Notes: generated by a model not told the origin, from the letters alone. 64,000 bases of DNA from Zoogloeaceae bacterium (GCA_024235675.1 JACKLZ010000004.1:181501-245500); one strand, 5' to 3'. Counted from the first letter of the stretch, positions 27,018-35,979 are shown. Numbers and translations are program-made.

Positions 27018-28100
27018 TTAGCGCTTGCGGGTTTGCATGAAGCGGTCGTAGTTGCCTTCGGCCACGCTGTGCCACAGGTTCTGATCATCGCGGAACTTGA
27101 TCATGGCCTCGTAGATCTTCTTGAAGGTCGGGTGGGCTGCGTTGGTTTCTGCGTAAACTTCCAGGGCGGCCTTGTAGCAGGCGTCCATGACGTCGCGCGG
27201 GAACGGGCGCAGCTTGGCGCCACCGGCCACCAGACGCTTGAGGGAGTCCGGGTTCTTGGCGTCGTACTTGGCCATCATGTCGACGTTGGCTTCAGCAGCC
27301 GCGGCTTCGATGATGTTCTTGTACTCTTCCGGCAGGGCCTTCCACTTGTCCTGGTTGATGTACAGGGACAGGTTCGGACCACCTTCCCACCAACCCGGGT
27401 AGTAGTAGTACTGAGCGACTTTCTGGAAGCCCAGTTTCTCGTCGTCGTACGGACCGACCCACTCGGCTGCGTCAATGGTGCCTTTTTCCAGGGACGGGTA
27501 GATGTCGCCGCCCGGAATCTGTTGCGGCACGGTGCCCAGCTTGGACATGACCTTGCCGGCAAAACCCCCGACGCGGAACTTCAGGCCGTCAAGATCCTTG
27601 ACCGACTTGATTTCCTTGCGGAACCAGCCGCCCATCTGAGCACCCGTGTTGCCCATCGGGAAGTTCATGATGTTGTAGGTGGCGAAGAATTCGCGCAGCA
27701 GCTCCTTGCCGCCGCCGTGCATGAACCAGGCGTTGTATTCACGTGCGTTCAGGCCGAAGGGGACCGCGGTGTCCAGCGCGAAGGCAGGATCTTTGCCGAA
27801 GAAGTAGTACGAGGCGGAGTGGCCGCACTCGACCGTACCGTCTTTGACTGCGTCCATGACCGAAAAGGCCGGGACGATTTCGCCGCCCGCGAACACGCGG
27901 ATCTGGAATTTGCCACCGGTCGCAGCTGCGACGCGGGATTGAAACACCTCGGCAGCACCGTAGATGGTGTCAAGGCTCTTCGGGAAGCTTGAGGCCAGGC
28001 GCCACTGGATCTCGGGCAGACCTTGTGCGATGGCGGGGGCTGCAACTGCGCCGGCGGCTAGGCCGACACCCGTTTTTTTCAGAAAGGAACGGCGTTCCAT
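27018..28100 (-). CDS. TRAP transporter substrate-binding protein (TakP/DctP family), Tat-exported
   Basis: Periplasmic binding protein of 360 residues. The signal has a twin-arginine motif (RRSFLKK, residues 3-9). The mature part begins IQWRLASSFPKSLDTIYGAA and contains RVFAGGEIVPAFSVMDAVKDGTVECGHSASYYF, features of the TakP branch that binds 2-oxo-monocarboxylates such as pyruvate. GAGGAGA precedes the start at 28100. No permease gene is adjacent; the QM permease pair at 4.2-6.2 kb belongs to the same branch and is the likely partner. Confidence 0.92.
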   Translation of the reverse strand: MERRSFLKKTGVGLAAGAVAAPAIAQGLPEIQWRLASSFPKSLDTIYGAAEVFQSRVAAATGGKFQIRVFAGGEIVPAFSVMDAVKDGTVECGHSASYYFFGKDPAFALDTAVPFGLNAREYNAWFMHGGGKELLREFFATYNIMNFPMGNTGAQMGGWFRKEIKSVKDLDGLKFRVGGFAGKVMSKLGTVPQQIPGGDIYPSLEKGTIDAAEWVGPYDDEKLGFQKVAQYYYYPGWWEGGPNLSLYINQDKWKALPEEYKNIIEAAAAEANVDMMAKYDAKNPDSLKRLVAGGAKLRPFPRDVMDACYKAALEVYAETNAAHPTFKKIYEAMIKFRDDQNLWHSVAEGNYDRFMQTRKR

Positions 28101-28180
28101 AAGTCTCCTCGCTATGACGTGGGCGGATATAGTTGGTTCGTGGTTCGTTAGACCGCGGCAAATTATAGGAATCGCTTGGC

Positions 28181-28240
28181 GGCCTGAGAAATAGGGGTTT
28201 TCCCGTCGATCATGAAATGGCGTTTCATATTTCTCAGGCC
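28181..28240. promoter_or_regulatory. Nested inverted repeat over the pmbA stop, upstream of the TRAP binding protein
   Basis: Perfect 13-bp arms GGCCTGAGAAATA (28181-28193) and TATTTCTCAGGCC (28228-28240) enclose a smaller inverted repeat ATGAAA-TGGCG-TTTCAT (28212-28228). The pmbA stop codon lies inside the right arm. It may be a terminator for pmbA, an operator for the binding-protein gene, or both. Confidence 0.5.
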
Positions 28241-29574
28241 CCCGCAATGGTCATACGGTTGATGAGCAGGGAGCCGGTCTGCTTCGAGCCGCGGCGGTGG
28301 ACATCGCTGCCCACCGCTTCGATGCCAAGCAGCATGTCCTTGAGATTGCCGGCAATGGTGATTTCCTCTACGGGGTAGGCAATCTCGCCGTTTTCAACCC
28401 AGAATCCGGCTGCACCGCGGGAGTAATCCCCCGTGACGTAGTTGACGCCATGGCCGAGCAATTCGGTCACGACCAGGCCGCGACCCATGCGGCGGACCAG
28501 CGCCTTGAAGTCGTCCTGCCCCGGGCTGACGAGCAGGTTGTGCGCGCCGCCGCCATTTCCCGTGGTCTGCATGCCCAGCTTGCGCGCAGAGTAGACGCCG
28601 AGGAAATAGCCCTGCAATACGCCGTCGATGATCACGTCGCGGTCGCGGGTCTGAACGCCGTCGTCGTCGAAGGGGCCGGAGGCGAGCCCTTTTTTGATGT
28701 AGGCCCGTTCGGCGATGTTGATGCAGGGCGAGAACACGGCTTTGCCGAGACTGTCGAGCAGGAAGGTGGATTTGCGGTAGAGCGCGCCGCCGCTGGCCGC
28801 GTGCACGAAGCTGCCGATCAGCCCGGCAGCCAGCGGTGCTTCGAAGATGACGGGTACGTCGCAGGTCGGGATTTGCCTCCCGTTGAGGCGCGCTACGGCG
28901 CGGTCGGCGGCGGTTTGGCCGATAGATTTGGCAGCTTCCAGCTCGCTGGCGTCGCGGCAGCTGTCGTACCAGTAGTCGCGCTGCATGCCGTCGCCTTCGC
29001 CGGCGATCACCGAGCACGACACGGAGTGCCGGGTCGAGGCGTAGCCGCCCATGAAGCCGAGGCTGTTGGCGGAGATGAAGTGGGATTCTTGCCGCGAGAC
29101 GCTGGCGCCTTCGGAGTTGCTGATGCGGGTGTCGCGCTCGAAGGCGGCGGTTTCGCATTCGCGGGCCAGTTCGATGGCTTGCTCGACCGGCAGGTCCCAC
29201 GGGTGGTGGAGGTCGAGGTCGGGGAAGTCGGTGGCGAGCAGTTCGCGGTCGGCGAGGCCGGCGAAGTCGTCGGCCGCGGTGAAGCGGGCGATCGACAAGG
29301 CAGCGTCAACCGTGGCGCGCAGGGCGACGGGGCTGAAGTCGGAGGTGCTGGCGTAGCCACGTTGTCGGCCGACATAGACGGTGACGCCGACGCCTTTGTC
29401 GCGGTTGTACTCGATGGTGTCGACTTCGCTGCGGCGCACGGCCACCGAGGCGCCGACGCCTTCGGAGACATCGGTTTCGCAGGCGGTCGCGCCCTTGTCG
29501 CGGGCATATTTGAGAATGTCGCTGGCGATTTCGCGCAGCGCGTCCTGAGAGTAACTGAAGCCGTTTGCGGACAT
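28234..29574 (-). CDS. pmbA: Metalloprotease PmbA/TldE
   Basis: Subunit of the TldD/TldE metalloprotease heterodimer (446 aa) that matures microcin- and CcdA-like peptides. The PmbA_TldD domains are complete, including the central SRQESHFISANSLGFMGGYA and the C-terminal GHGVNYVTGDYSRGAAGFWVE. TldE lacks the HExxH zinc site of TldD, as here; no tldD gene is in the window. The ATG at 29574 begins the recognisable N terminus. It is divergent from yjgA across 51 bp, a widely conserved arrangement. Confidence 0.93.
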   Translation of the reverse strand: MSANGFSYSQDALREIASDILKYARDKGATACETDVSEGVGASVAVRRSEVDTIEYNRDKGVGVTVYVGRQRGYASTSDFSPVALRATVDAALSIARFTAADDFAGLADRELLATDFPDLDLHHPWDLPVEQAIELARECETAAFERDTRISNSEGASVSRQESHFISANSLGFMGGYASTRHSVSCSVIAGEGDGMQRDYWYDSCRDASELEAAKSIGQTAADRAVARLNGRQIPTCDVPVIFEAPLAAGLIGSFVHAASGGALYRKSTFLLDSLGKAVFSPCINIAERAYIKKGLASGPFDDDGVQTRDRDVIIDGVLQGYFLGVYSARKLGMQTTGNGGGAHNLLVSPGQDDFKALVRRMGRGLVVTELLGHGVNYVTGDYSRGAAGFWVENGEIAYPVEEITIAGNLKDMLLGIEAVGSDVHRRGSKQTGSLLINRMTIAGA

Positions 29575-29601
29575 GGACAGTGGGGGCGGGTGCGGGAAAG
29601 C

Positions 29602-29607
29602 TATAAT
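29602..29607 (+). promoter_or_regulatory. Candidate -10 box for yjgA
   Basis: A consensus TATAAT lies 18 bp upstream of the yjgA start at 29626, but no good -35 box is at 16-18 bp. Such a short leader would be almost without a ribosome binding site. Confidence 0.35.
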
Positions 29608-29625
29608 CTTAACCGTTTCCGCCAA

Positions 29626-30162
29626 ATGCCTACGTATATGACCGATCACGATCCGATCGAACTCGAAGATGCGCTGCCCGAAGGGCCGAGCAAGACCCGC
29701 CGCAAGAAGGACTCGGATGCGCTCCAGCATCTGGGCGCCGAACTGGTGGCCTTGTCGGCCGACCGGCTCAAGAAAGTGCCGCTGCCCGAAAATCTGCGCG
29801 ATGCAGTGCGCGCCTGCCAGCGCTTCAAGATGGAAGCGCGGCGTCGTCAGCTGCAATACATTGGCAAGCTGATGCGCAATATCGACCCGGAGCCGATCCA
29901 GGCCATGCTCGATGTGTTCAACGGTGTGTCGGCCGAAGAAATTGCCCGGCAGCACCGGCTTGAGCGCCAGCGCGAGCGACTGCTCGAAGACGAAGGCATG
30001 CTGTTTGAGTTGGCCGAGCGCCATCCGGGCGCTGACTTGCAACGCCTCCGGGTTTTGCGTCGCAATGCGCTGAAAGAGCGCGAGACCCAGAAGCCGCCGC
30101 GCGCTTACCGCGAGATCTTCCGCATCTTGCGCGAGATCGACGAATCCACCCAGGACGACTAG
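29626..30162 (+). CDS. yjgA: Ribosome-associated protein YjgA/DarP (DUF615)
   Basis: A 178-residue, highly charged helical protein of the YjgA/DarP family, which binds late 50S ribosomal precursors. The pattern PSKTRRKKDSDALQHLGAEL at the N terminus and PPRAYREIFRILREI at the C terminus is characteristic. Start could be 29626 or the second ATG at 29638. It is divergent from pmbA and 14 bp before mogA, so yjgA-mogA probably form an operon. Confidence 0.92.
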   Translation: MPTYMTDHDPIELEDALPEGPSKTRRKKDSDALQHLGAELVALSADRLKKVPLPENLRDAVRACQRFKMEARRRQLQYIGKLMRNIDPEPIQAMLDVFNGVSAEEIARQHRLERQRERLLEDEGMLFELAERHPGADLQRLRVLRRNALKERETQKPPRAYREIFRILREIDESTQDD

Positions 30163-30176
30163 AGAGCAGCCCGCCC

Positions 30177-30770
30177 ATGAGCACAGACACCCTCCGTATT
30201 GGTTTGGTATCCATCAGTGATCGCGCCTCGAGTGGCGGTTACGAAGACAAGGGCGTGCCTGCGCTGCGCGAGTGGTTCGAGCGTGCGCTCAGTTCGCCGT
30301 GGGAGATGGAGACCCGGCTGATTCCGGACGATCAGGCCACCATCGAACGCACACTGATTGAACTCTGTGACGAGGCGGGTTGTGCGCTGGTGCTGACCAC
30401 TGGTGGCACCGGCCCGGCGCCGCGTGACGTGACGCCCGAGGCCACGCTGGCAGTGGCGCACAAGGTGATGCCGGGCTTTGGTGAGCAGATGCGTCAGATC
30501 AGCCTCAAGTTTGTGCCGACGGCCATCCTGTCGCGCCAGGTGGCGGTGATCCGTGGCAAGAGCCTGATCATCAATCTGCCCGGTCAGCCCAAGTCGATCA
30601 AGGAGACGCTGGAGGGCTTGAAGAACGCCGACGGCGAATCGGTGGTCGATGGCATCTTTGCCGCTGTGCCGTACTGCATTGATCTCATCGGCGGCCCCTA
30701 TGTCGAAGCGCATGCGTCGGTGGTCAAGGTTTTTCGCCCCAAATCGGCAATACGACCGCCTGTGGTTTGA
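30177..30770 (+). CDS. mogA: Molybdopterin adenylyltransferase MogA
   Basis: Enzyme of 197 residues that adenylates molybdopterin before molybdenum insertion. The substrate-binding motif LVLTTGGTGPAPRDVTPEAT (about residues 64-83) and the following SLKFVPTAILSRQ are canonical. It lies downstream of yjgA. The product cofactor is needed by MsrP, encoded 3-4 kb away, among other molybdoenzymes. Confidence 0.94.
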   Translation: MSTDTLRIGLVSISDRASSGGYEDKGVPALREWFERALSSPWEMETRLIPDDQATIERTLIELCDEAGCALVLTTGGTGPAPRDVTPEATLAVAHKVMPGFGEQMRQISLKFVPTAILSRQVAVIRGKSLIINLPGQPKSIKETLEGLKNADGESVVDGIFAAVPYCIDLIGGPYVEAHASVVKVFRPKSAIRPPVV

Positions 30771-30891
30771 TCGGTCGTATACGCGCTGTCGCACAGGGGG
30801 CGCGCGCTAAGACTTTGTGCATAGTATTTTGTATATAGTTTTTCGCCACTTTGCCGTCAACAAAGGTTAGAGCTGTGACGGACAGGCGCGA

Positions 30892-32838
30892 ATGGATGCA
30901 CTTTTTTCTCGGTTGATGTGGCTGCGCGCGGGCGTTTTCGCCTGGATCGCGCTGCTGTCGGGCTTCGCCTCGGCGCAGGCGGCGGAGCCCGATTTCCGTG
31001 ATGTGTTTGACCGTCATGGCGCGGTCATGTTGCTGATTGATCCGGACTCCGGCGAGATCGCCGATGCCAATCCGGCCGCCGCAGCCTTCTACGGCTATTC
31101 GCGGAACACGCTTCGGTCGATGAATATCGACCAGATCAATAGCTTTACGCCTGAGCAGATCGAGCAAGAACTCGCGCTCGCGGCTCGCGTGGGCCGGCGC
31201 TACTTCATCTTCCGTCATCAATTGGCAGACGGAAGCTTGCGAACGGTGGAGGTTCACGTCAAGCCCTTCCGGTTTGGCGATCGGTCCTTGCTGCTGTCGA
31301 TTATTCACGACGTGACGCCCGGACGGCTCAGCAATCAAGGGCTGTGGCACTACCAGAGCCGGCTCGAAGAATTGGTGTCGGAGAAGGTGGCCGAGGTCGA
31401 GGCTTTGCGCATTCGTGAGGAGCGTCTGTTCATCATCGCCATGGCCGCGCAGGCCGGGGTGATCATCCTGCTGGTGGTCAATATCCGTCGCCGCAAGCGC
31501 CTTCAGCGCGAACATCGCGTCATGGCGCGTGCGATATCGGATGAGCGGCAGCGGCTGATTGATATCCTGTGGGGCACCGGAGCCGGCACCTGGGAGTGGC
31601 ATGTGCCGACGAATGCGGTGCGTGTGAACAGCCAGTGGGCTGCCATGGTCGGTCGGGCGCCGGAAGATGTGGCGCAACTGACCGAGCATGATTTGCGTGA
31701 CTTCATCCACCCGGACGATCTGGCACGCTATCTGGCAACACGCCAGCAACATTTCGATGGCCAAAGCCCGGCCTATGAATGCGAAATGCGGGTGCGCGCC
31801 GGGCCCGATGGCTGGATCTGGGTGATGGATCGCGGTCGCGTGGTGGCGCGCAATGACGATGGCAGTGCGCTCAAGATGGCAGGCACCTGGCTGGAAATCA
31901 CCGGCAAGAAGCAATACGAAGACAAGCTGCGGCTGGCGGCCAGCGTGTTCTCGCATGCGCGCGAGGCCATCATGATCACCGCGATGGATGGCACGATTGT
32001 CGAGGTCAACGACGCGTTCTGCCGGATCACCGGTTTTGATCGGGACGATGTGCTGGGCCGCACGCCCGCGGTGCTCAGTTCTGGGCGGCACGACGCCGAT
32101 TTCTACGCGGCAATGTGGAAAGCGCTGGCCGAGCAAGGACACTGGCAAGGCGATGTGTGGAATCGGCGCAAGAATGGCGAGCTGTACGCCGAGCTGCTGA
32201 CCATCAGTGCGGTGCGCGATGAGCACGGCAACGCGCCCTACTATGTGGCCTTGTTTTCCGATATCACGGCGCAGAAACACCACGAAAGCCAGCTGGAGCG
32301 CTATGCGCATTACGATGCGCTCACTTCGCTGCCCAATCGTTTGCTGTTGATGGACCGCTTGCGCCAGGCCATGGCTGTGACACAACGCAGGAAGGGGCTA
32401 CTGGCCGTGGTCTATATCGACCTTGATGGTTTCAAGCTCGTCAATGACACCTATGGTCACGCTGCGGGTGATGTGGTTTTGAGTACAGTCGCCGAGCGTT
32501 TCCGCGAGGCGCTGCGCGAAGGTGACACCATCGCCCGTATGGGCGGCGATGAATTCGTGGCTTTGCTGCTGGACCCGGGTGAGCATGGCAGTCTGAAGGC
32601 GATTTTGCAGCGCTTGTTGCGAGCCGCGACACGACCCGTCGCCTGGCGGGATGAAGAGCTTGGCGTGTCAGCCAGTATCGGCGTGGTGTATTTCCCGCAG
32701 CCCGGCCCGGTTGAGCCCGATGCGCTGGTGCAGTGGGCGGACGAGGCCATGTACCGCGCCAAGCTGTCGGGCAAAAATCAGTTTTACCTTGCCGAACAAC
32801 CCGACGGCGATGCTGCTACTGCGGAAGGATCGGAATGA
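30892..32838 (+). CDS. Diguanylate cyclase with periplasmic and cytoplasmic PAS domains
   Basis: A 648-residue membrane sensor. The order is a signal segment (about 10-32), a PAS-like domain probably in the periplasm (about 36-140), a short coiled coil, a transmembrane helix (about 183-200), two cytoplasmic PAS domains (about 220-345 and 350-465) and a GGDEF domain. The active-site GGDEF is at 551-555, and the inhibitory RxxD site REGD lies five residues upstream, so product inhibition by c-di-GMP is expected. There is no EAL domain. Its 3' end overlaps msrQ convergently by 23 bp. Confidence 0.9.
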   Translation: MDALFSRLMWLRAGVFAWIALLSGFASAQAAEPDFRDVFDRHGAVMLLIDPDSGEIADANPAAAAFYGYSRNTLRSMNIDQINSFTPEQIEQELALAARVGRRYFIFRHQLADGSLRTVEVHVKPFRFGDRSLLLSIIHDVTPGRLSNQGLWHYQSRLEELVSEKVAEVEALRIREERLFIIAMAAQAGVIILLVVNIRRRKRLQREHRVMARAISDERQRLIDILWGTGAGTWEWHVPTNAVRVNSQWAAMVGRAPEDVAQLTEHDLRDFIHPDDLARYLATRQQHFDGQSPAYECEMRVRAGPDGWIWVMDRGRVVARNDDGSALKMAGTWLEITGKKQYEDKLRLAASVFSHAREAIMITAMDGTIVEVNDAFCRITGFDRDDVLGRTPAVLSSGRHDADFYAAMWKALAEQGHWQGDVWNRRKNGELYAELLTISAVRDEHGNAPYYVALFSDITAQKHHESQLERYAHYDALTSLPNRLLLMDRLRQAMAVTQRRKGLLAVVYIDLDGFKLVNDTYGHAAGDVVLSTVAERFREALREGDTIARMGGDEFVALLLDPGEHGSLKAILQRLLRAATRPVAWRDEELGVSASIGVVYFPQPGPVEPDALVQWADEAMYRAKLSGKNQFYLAEQPDGDAATAEGSE

Positions 32839-33523
32839 TCCGTCCCTGGCTGCGCCCGGTCGCCGACGGCGGCGGTGCGTTGCGCTGGCGCACTCGCTCC
32901 TGCTCGCGCCACCAGGCGCGCAGCCCGAGCAGCACGGCCAGGATCAGTGCGTAGATCAGCGGCTCGAACACGTCTGCCTTGACCAGCCACCAGTAGTGCA
33001 CCACGCCAAGAATGGCGATGCCGTACACCGAGCGATGCAGCGCCTGCCAGCGCCGGCCGCCAAGACGGCGCACCATGGCGTTGGTGCTGGTCACGGCCAG
33101 CGGTATCAGCAGTACAAAGGCGGAAAAACCCACGGTGATATACGGCCGCTTGAGCACATCGAGCACCACGGCGCGCCAGTCAAAGAACTGGTCGAGCACG
33201 ATGTAGGTGCCAAAGTGCAGCACGGCGTAGAAAAAGGTGAACAGGCCGAGCATCCGTCGCATCCGTAACAACCAGTGCCAGCCGGTGAGCTTGCGCAGCG
33301 GGGTGACCGCCAGCGTGATGAGCAAGAAGCGCAGTGTCCAGTCGCCGGTGGCGTGGGTGATGGTCTCGATCGGGTTGGCGCCCAGCTCGTCCTGAAAAAA
33401 GGCGAGCAGCAGCAGGCCGACGGGGATCAGGCTGAGGACAAAGATCAGCATTTTCAGCGCGCTGATCTTTCCGGCCGAGAGGGCTTTGATCGAAGGCGAA
33501 CGAGGGGGGGTGGTAGCAGTCAT
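32816..33523 (-). CDS. msrQ: Heme membrane subunit of periplasmic Met sulfoxide reductase, MsrQ (YedZ)
   Basis: Integral membrane heme protein of 235 residues that passes quinone electrons to MsrP. It has six hydrophobic segments with conserved histidines in FYAVLHFGTYI, ALHRSVYG and VVHYWWLVKAD, in the ferric-reductase-like fold. It follows msrP after 9 bp. Confidence 0.92.
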   Translation of the reverse strand: MTATTPPRSPSIKALSAGKISALKMLIFVLSLIPVGLLLLAFFQDELGANPIETITHATGDWTLRFLLITLAVTPLRKLTGWHWLLRMRRMLGLFTFFYAVLHFGTYIVLDQFFDWRAVVLDVLKRPYITVGFSAFVLLIPLAVTSTNAMVRRLGGRRWQALHRSVYGIAILGVVHYWWLVKADVFEPLIYALILAVLLGLRAWWREQERVRQRNAPPPSATGRSQGRIIPILPQ

Positions 33524-33532
33524 GAGTGGTGG

Positions 33533-34471
33533 TCAGAAGTTTTTGCGAAGGTCCATGCCAGCGTACATTGACGCGACCTGATCGGCGTAACCATTGAAAG
33601 GCAGCGTCTTGCGCTTGAGGAAGTCACCAATGCGGCGCTCCTTGGCCTGGCTCCAGCGCGGGTGGTCCACATCCGGATTCACGTTGGAGTAGAAACCATA
33701 CTCCCCCGGGCCGGCATCATTCCAGGAGGTATTGGGCTGTTTGTCGGTGAGGCGGATGGTGACGATCGACTTTGCGCTCTTGAAACCGTATTTCCAGGGC
33801 ACCACCAGGCGCACTGGCGCGCCGTTCTGGTTGGGCAGCACCTCGCCGTAGAGGCCAACGGCCATGAGGGTGAGCGGGTGCATGGCCTCATCCAGTCGCA
33901 GGCCTTCCTTGTAGGGCCAGTCGAGCACGGGGCGGGTGTCCATCACTTTCGGGTCGAACAGCGAGACGAACTCGACGTACTTGGCGCTGCCCAGCGGCTC
34001 GACGGCCTTGAGCAGGGCGGACAGCGGAAAGCCCACCCATGGGATCACCATCGACCACGCCTCGACGCAGCGCAGACGGTAGATGCGCTCTTCGAGCGGG
34101 GCGAGTTTGTAGATCTGGTCGAGATCAAAGCTGCGCGGCTTGCCGACCAGGCCTTCGACCTTGATTGTCCATGGGTCGGTTTTCATACGGTGCGCGTTGA
34201 TCGCCGGGTCGCTCTTGTCGGTGCCGAACTCGTAGAAATTGTTGTAGCGGGTCACATCCTTGCGCGGCGTGAGCGGCTCGCCGACGGTGAAGGGGCTCTT
34301 GACCAGCGGGCCGAGATCGCGTGCCTGTGCGGCCAGCAGTTCGGCCGGTCCACCCAGCGCAAGCGCGGCCGTGCCGGCCCCAGCCAGACGCAGAAAGCGG
34401 CGGCGGTCGGCATACAGTTCGGGCGCGGTAATCTCGGAGGGGCGGATATCGGCGGCGTGTTTGATCAGCAT
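33533..34471 (-). CDS. msrP: Periplasmic methionine sulfoxide reductase catalytic subunit MsrP (YedY)
   Basis: Molybdopterin enzyme of 312 residues that reduces methionine sulfoxide in periplasmic proteins. A twin-arginine signal (RRRFLRLAG, about residues 23-31) directs folded export. The molybdenum ligand is the cysteine in RLRCVEAWSMVIPWVGFPL (Cys135). Cofactor-binding stretches such as WPYKEGLRLDEAMHPLTLMA are intact. It lies 85 bp downstream of an ECF sigma/anti-sigma pair on the same strand. Confidence 0.94.
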   Translation of the reverse strand: MLIKHAADIRPSEITAPELYADRRRFLRLAGAGTAALALGGPAELLAAQARDLGPLVKSPFTVGEPLTPRKDVTRYNNFYEFGTDKSDPAINAHRMKTDPWTIKVEGLVGKPRSFDLDQIYKLAPLEERIYRLRCVEAWSMVIPWVGFPLSALLKAVEPLGSAKYVEFVSLFDPKVMDTRPVLDWPYKEGLRLDEAMHPLTLMAVGLYGEVLPNQNGAPVRLVVPWKYGFKSAKSIVTIRLTDKQPNTSWNDAGPGEYGFYSNVNPDVDHPRWSQAKERRIGDFLKRKTLPFNGYADQVASMYAGMDLRKNF

Positions 34472-34556
34472 GGCGGACTCTTTTTGAACGTGTCAGTGCA
34501 CCCGACCGGTAAAAGCCGGCGATGCTTACAGTCAGAGGCGATTTCGGGCAGGAGGT

Positions 34557-35327
34557 TCAGGGGTTGAGCGCGCGATAGACCGCGGTGGCGACGGCCAGCA
34601 GCCGCTCGCGTGGCAAGGTGCCCGACAATGCGTAGCCGTAACCGGCGTCGACCCAGTAGAACACGTTGACCTTGTCATGCTCGGCAAAGCGGAATGCCGT
34701 GGCGCTGTCGTCGGTGTCGGCACTTACAAAAAGGGTGAGCCGTTCGCCGCTGGCGTCCTCGTACATCAGCAGCGCGCCCGGGCCGGATTCGCCAGACAGC
34801 AGGCGGCCACCGACCAGCTGATAGCCCAGCGCTTCGAGCGCAGGGGCGACGATGGGGTGCCCCAGCCGCTTTGACAGCCAGCCCAGCAGGTGGTCGCGCT
34901 GGTCGGCGCCCACTTCGACCGGGTGGCGCACTTCGGGCGCATACACGGCATGCGCGATGGCCGCTTGCCGGGCCAGCGGCAGCGGCAGCTGCGCCGTGGG
35001 AGTGCTGTCGGTATTGCGCCCGGCCATGAAGCCGCCGACCAGCCCGATGGCCAGCCAGCCGATGGCCGCGGCCATGCTCCAGCGCGATCCGGCTGACGCC
35101 GGCGCACCGTTGCGCGTTGCCGCCAGCAAGCGCGCGGGCACCGCCTCGTCGAGTGTTGCGTCGTAGGCATCATGCATGGCGGCGCTTTGCGCTTTCCAGC
35201 CGGCCACCTCGGCGGCAGCCTCGGGGTGGGTGGCGAGCCATTTTGCCACGTCGGTGTGCTCGGGGGCGTCGAGCTGGCCATCGGCGAAGGCGTGCAGCAG
35301 GGCGGTGTCGGGTTGCTTCATCATCAT
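34557..35327 (-). CDS. Anti-sigma factor of the ECF pair
   Basis: A 256-residue transmembrane anti-sigma factor. The N-terminal cytoplasmic part (LLHAFADGQLDAPEHTDVAK) resembles the sigma-binding domain of RsiW/ChrR-type regulators but lacks the HxxxCxxC zinc motif. One membrane helix (about residues 88-107, IGWLAIGLVGGFMAGR) leads to a periplasmic domain of about 145 residues. Its start overlaps the sigma gene by ATGA. Three clustered methionines make the exact start uncertain by 1-2 codons. Confidence 0.85.
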   Translation of the reverse strand: MMMKQPDTALLHAFADGQLDAPEHTDVAKWLATHPEAAAEVAGWKAQSAAMHDAYDATLDEAVPARLLAATRNGAPASAGSRWSMAAAIGWLAIGLVGGFMAGRNTDSTPTAQLPLPLARQAAIAHAVYAPEVRHPVEVGADQRDHLLGWLSKRLGHPIVAPALEALGYQLVGGRLLSGESGPGALLMYEDASGERLTLFVSADTDDSATAFRFAEHDKVNVFYWVDAGYGYALSGTLPRERLLAVATAVYRALNP

Positions 35328-35824
35328 TTCACCCGCGTCAGGGCTGGCCGGGCAGGGCTGCCGTCAAGCTGCACTTTGAGCTGGGTGCGCGCCCGAGACA
35401 GCCGAGACATCACGGTACCGATCGGTACATCGAGCACACCGGCAATCTCTTCGTAGCGCAGATTTTCGAGCCCGACCAGCAGCAAGATTTCGCGATGATC
35501 GGCCGACAAGGCCTGCATGGCACGGTCGAGGTCGCGCAGCCCCAGTCCGTCACCGCTTGCGTCGCGCATCGCCAGTTCCACGGTGTCGGCTCCGCTGGCG
35601 CCGCGTAGTGCGTCGTTGCGGCGCACCTGGTTGACGAACACGTTGTGCATCAGCGTCAGCAGCCAGGCGCGCAGGTTGCCGCCTTGCCAGTGCGCGGTTT
35701 TGCGCAAGGCGCGCTCAATGGTGTCCTGCACCAGATCGTCGGCCCGCGCCACATCGCCCAGCAGTGCGCGGCCGTAGCGGCGCAGGCGGGGCAGTTCGGC
35801 GACAAGGGCTTCGGTGTCGATCAT
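35324..35824 (-). CDS. ECF-family RNA polymerase sigma factor
   Basis: A 166-residue sigma factor with only regions 2 and 4. Region 2 contains DDLVQDTIERALRK, and region 4 contains LSADHREILLLVGLENLRYEEIAGVLDVP. A -35 GGAATA and -10 GTTT pair sits 40-65 bp upstream, which looks like an autoregulated promoter. Gene order (sigma, anti-sigma, msrP, msrQ on one strand) suggests that it controls repair of oxidised periplasmic proteins. Confidence 0.9.
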   Translation of the reverse strand: MIDTEALVAELPRLRRYGRALLGDVARADDLVQDTIERALRKTAHWQGGNLRAWLLTLMHNVFVNQVRRNDALRGASGADTVELAMRDASGDGLGLRDLDRAMQALSADHREILLLVGLENLRYEEIAGVLDVPIGTVMSRLSRARTQLKVQLDGSPARPALTRVK

Positions 35825-35862
35825 TCAGGTCGTCAATTCGGTGGTGAGCGCCATGCCGGAGT

Positions 35863-35889
35863 AAACAGGGCGGGCGCGAAAATTATTCC
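35863..35889 (-). promoter_or_regulatory. Candidate ECF-type promoter of the sigma/anti-sigma/msrPQ operon
   Basis: On the minus strand GGAATA (35889-35884) is followed after 17 bp by GTTT (35866-35863), 39 bp before the sigma gene. GGAATA/GTT elements are known for ECF factors that respond to oxidative or sulfite stress in other proteobacteria. The match is by eye. Confidence 0.55.
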
Positions 35890-35948
35890 GGCGCTTGGTC
35901 TGGCGGCATGCGCGCGAGGGGCCAACGTGTCACGAACAACGCCGCATT

Positions 35949-35979
35949 GCAGCAAACTGACGGCGATTGGGCTACACTC
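35949..35979 (+). promoter_or_regulatory. Candidate promoter for aroG
   Basis: TTGCAG (35949-35954) and TACACT (35974-35979) are separated by 19 bp, and the -10 ends 41 bp before the aroG start. The spacing is long, so this is a weak call. Confidence 0.3.

Noticed and set aside
28297..29625. In-frame extension of yjgA back through pmbA
   Set aside because: It is antisense to pmbA; yjgA homology begins at 29626.
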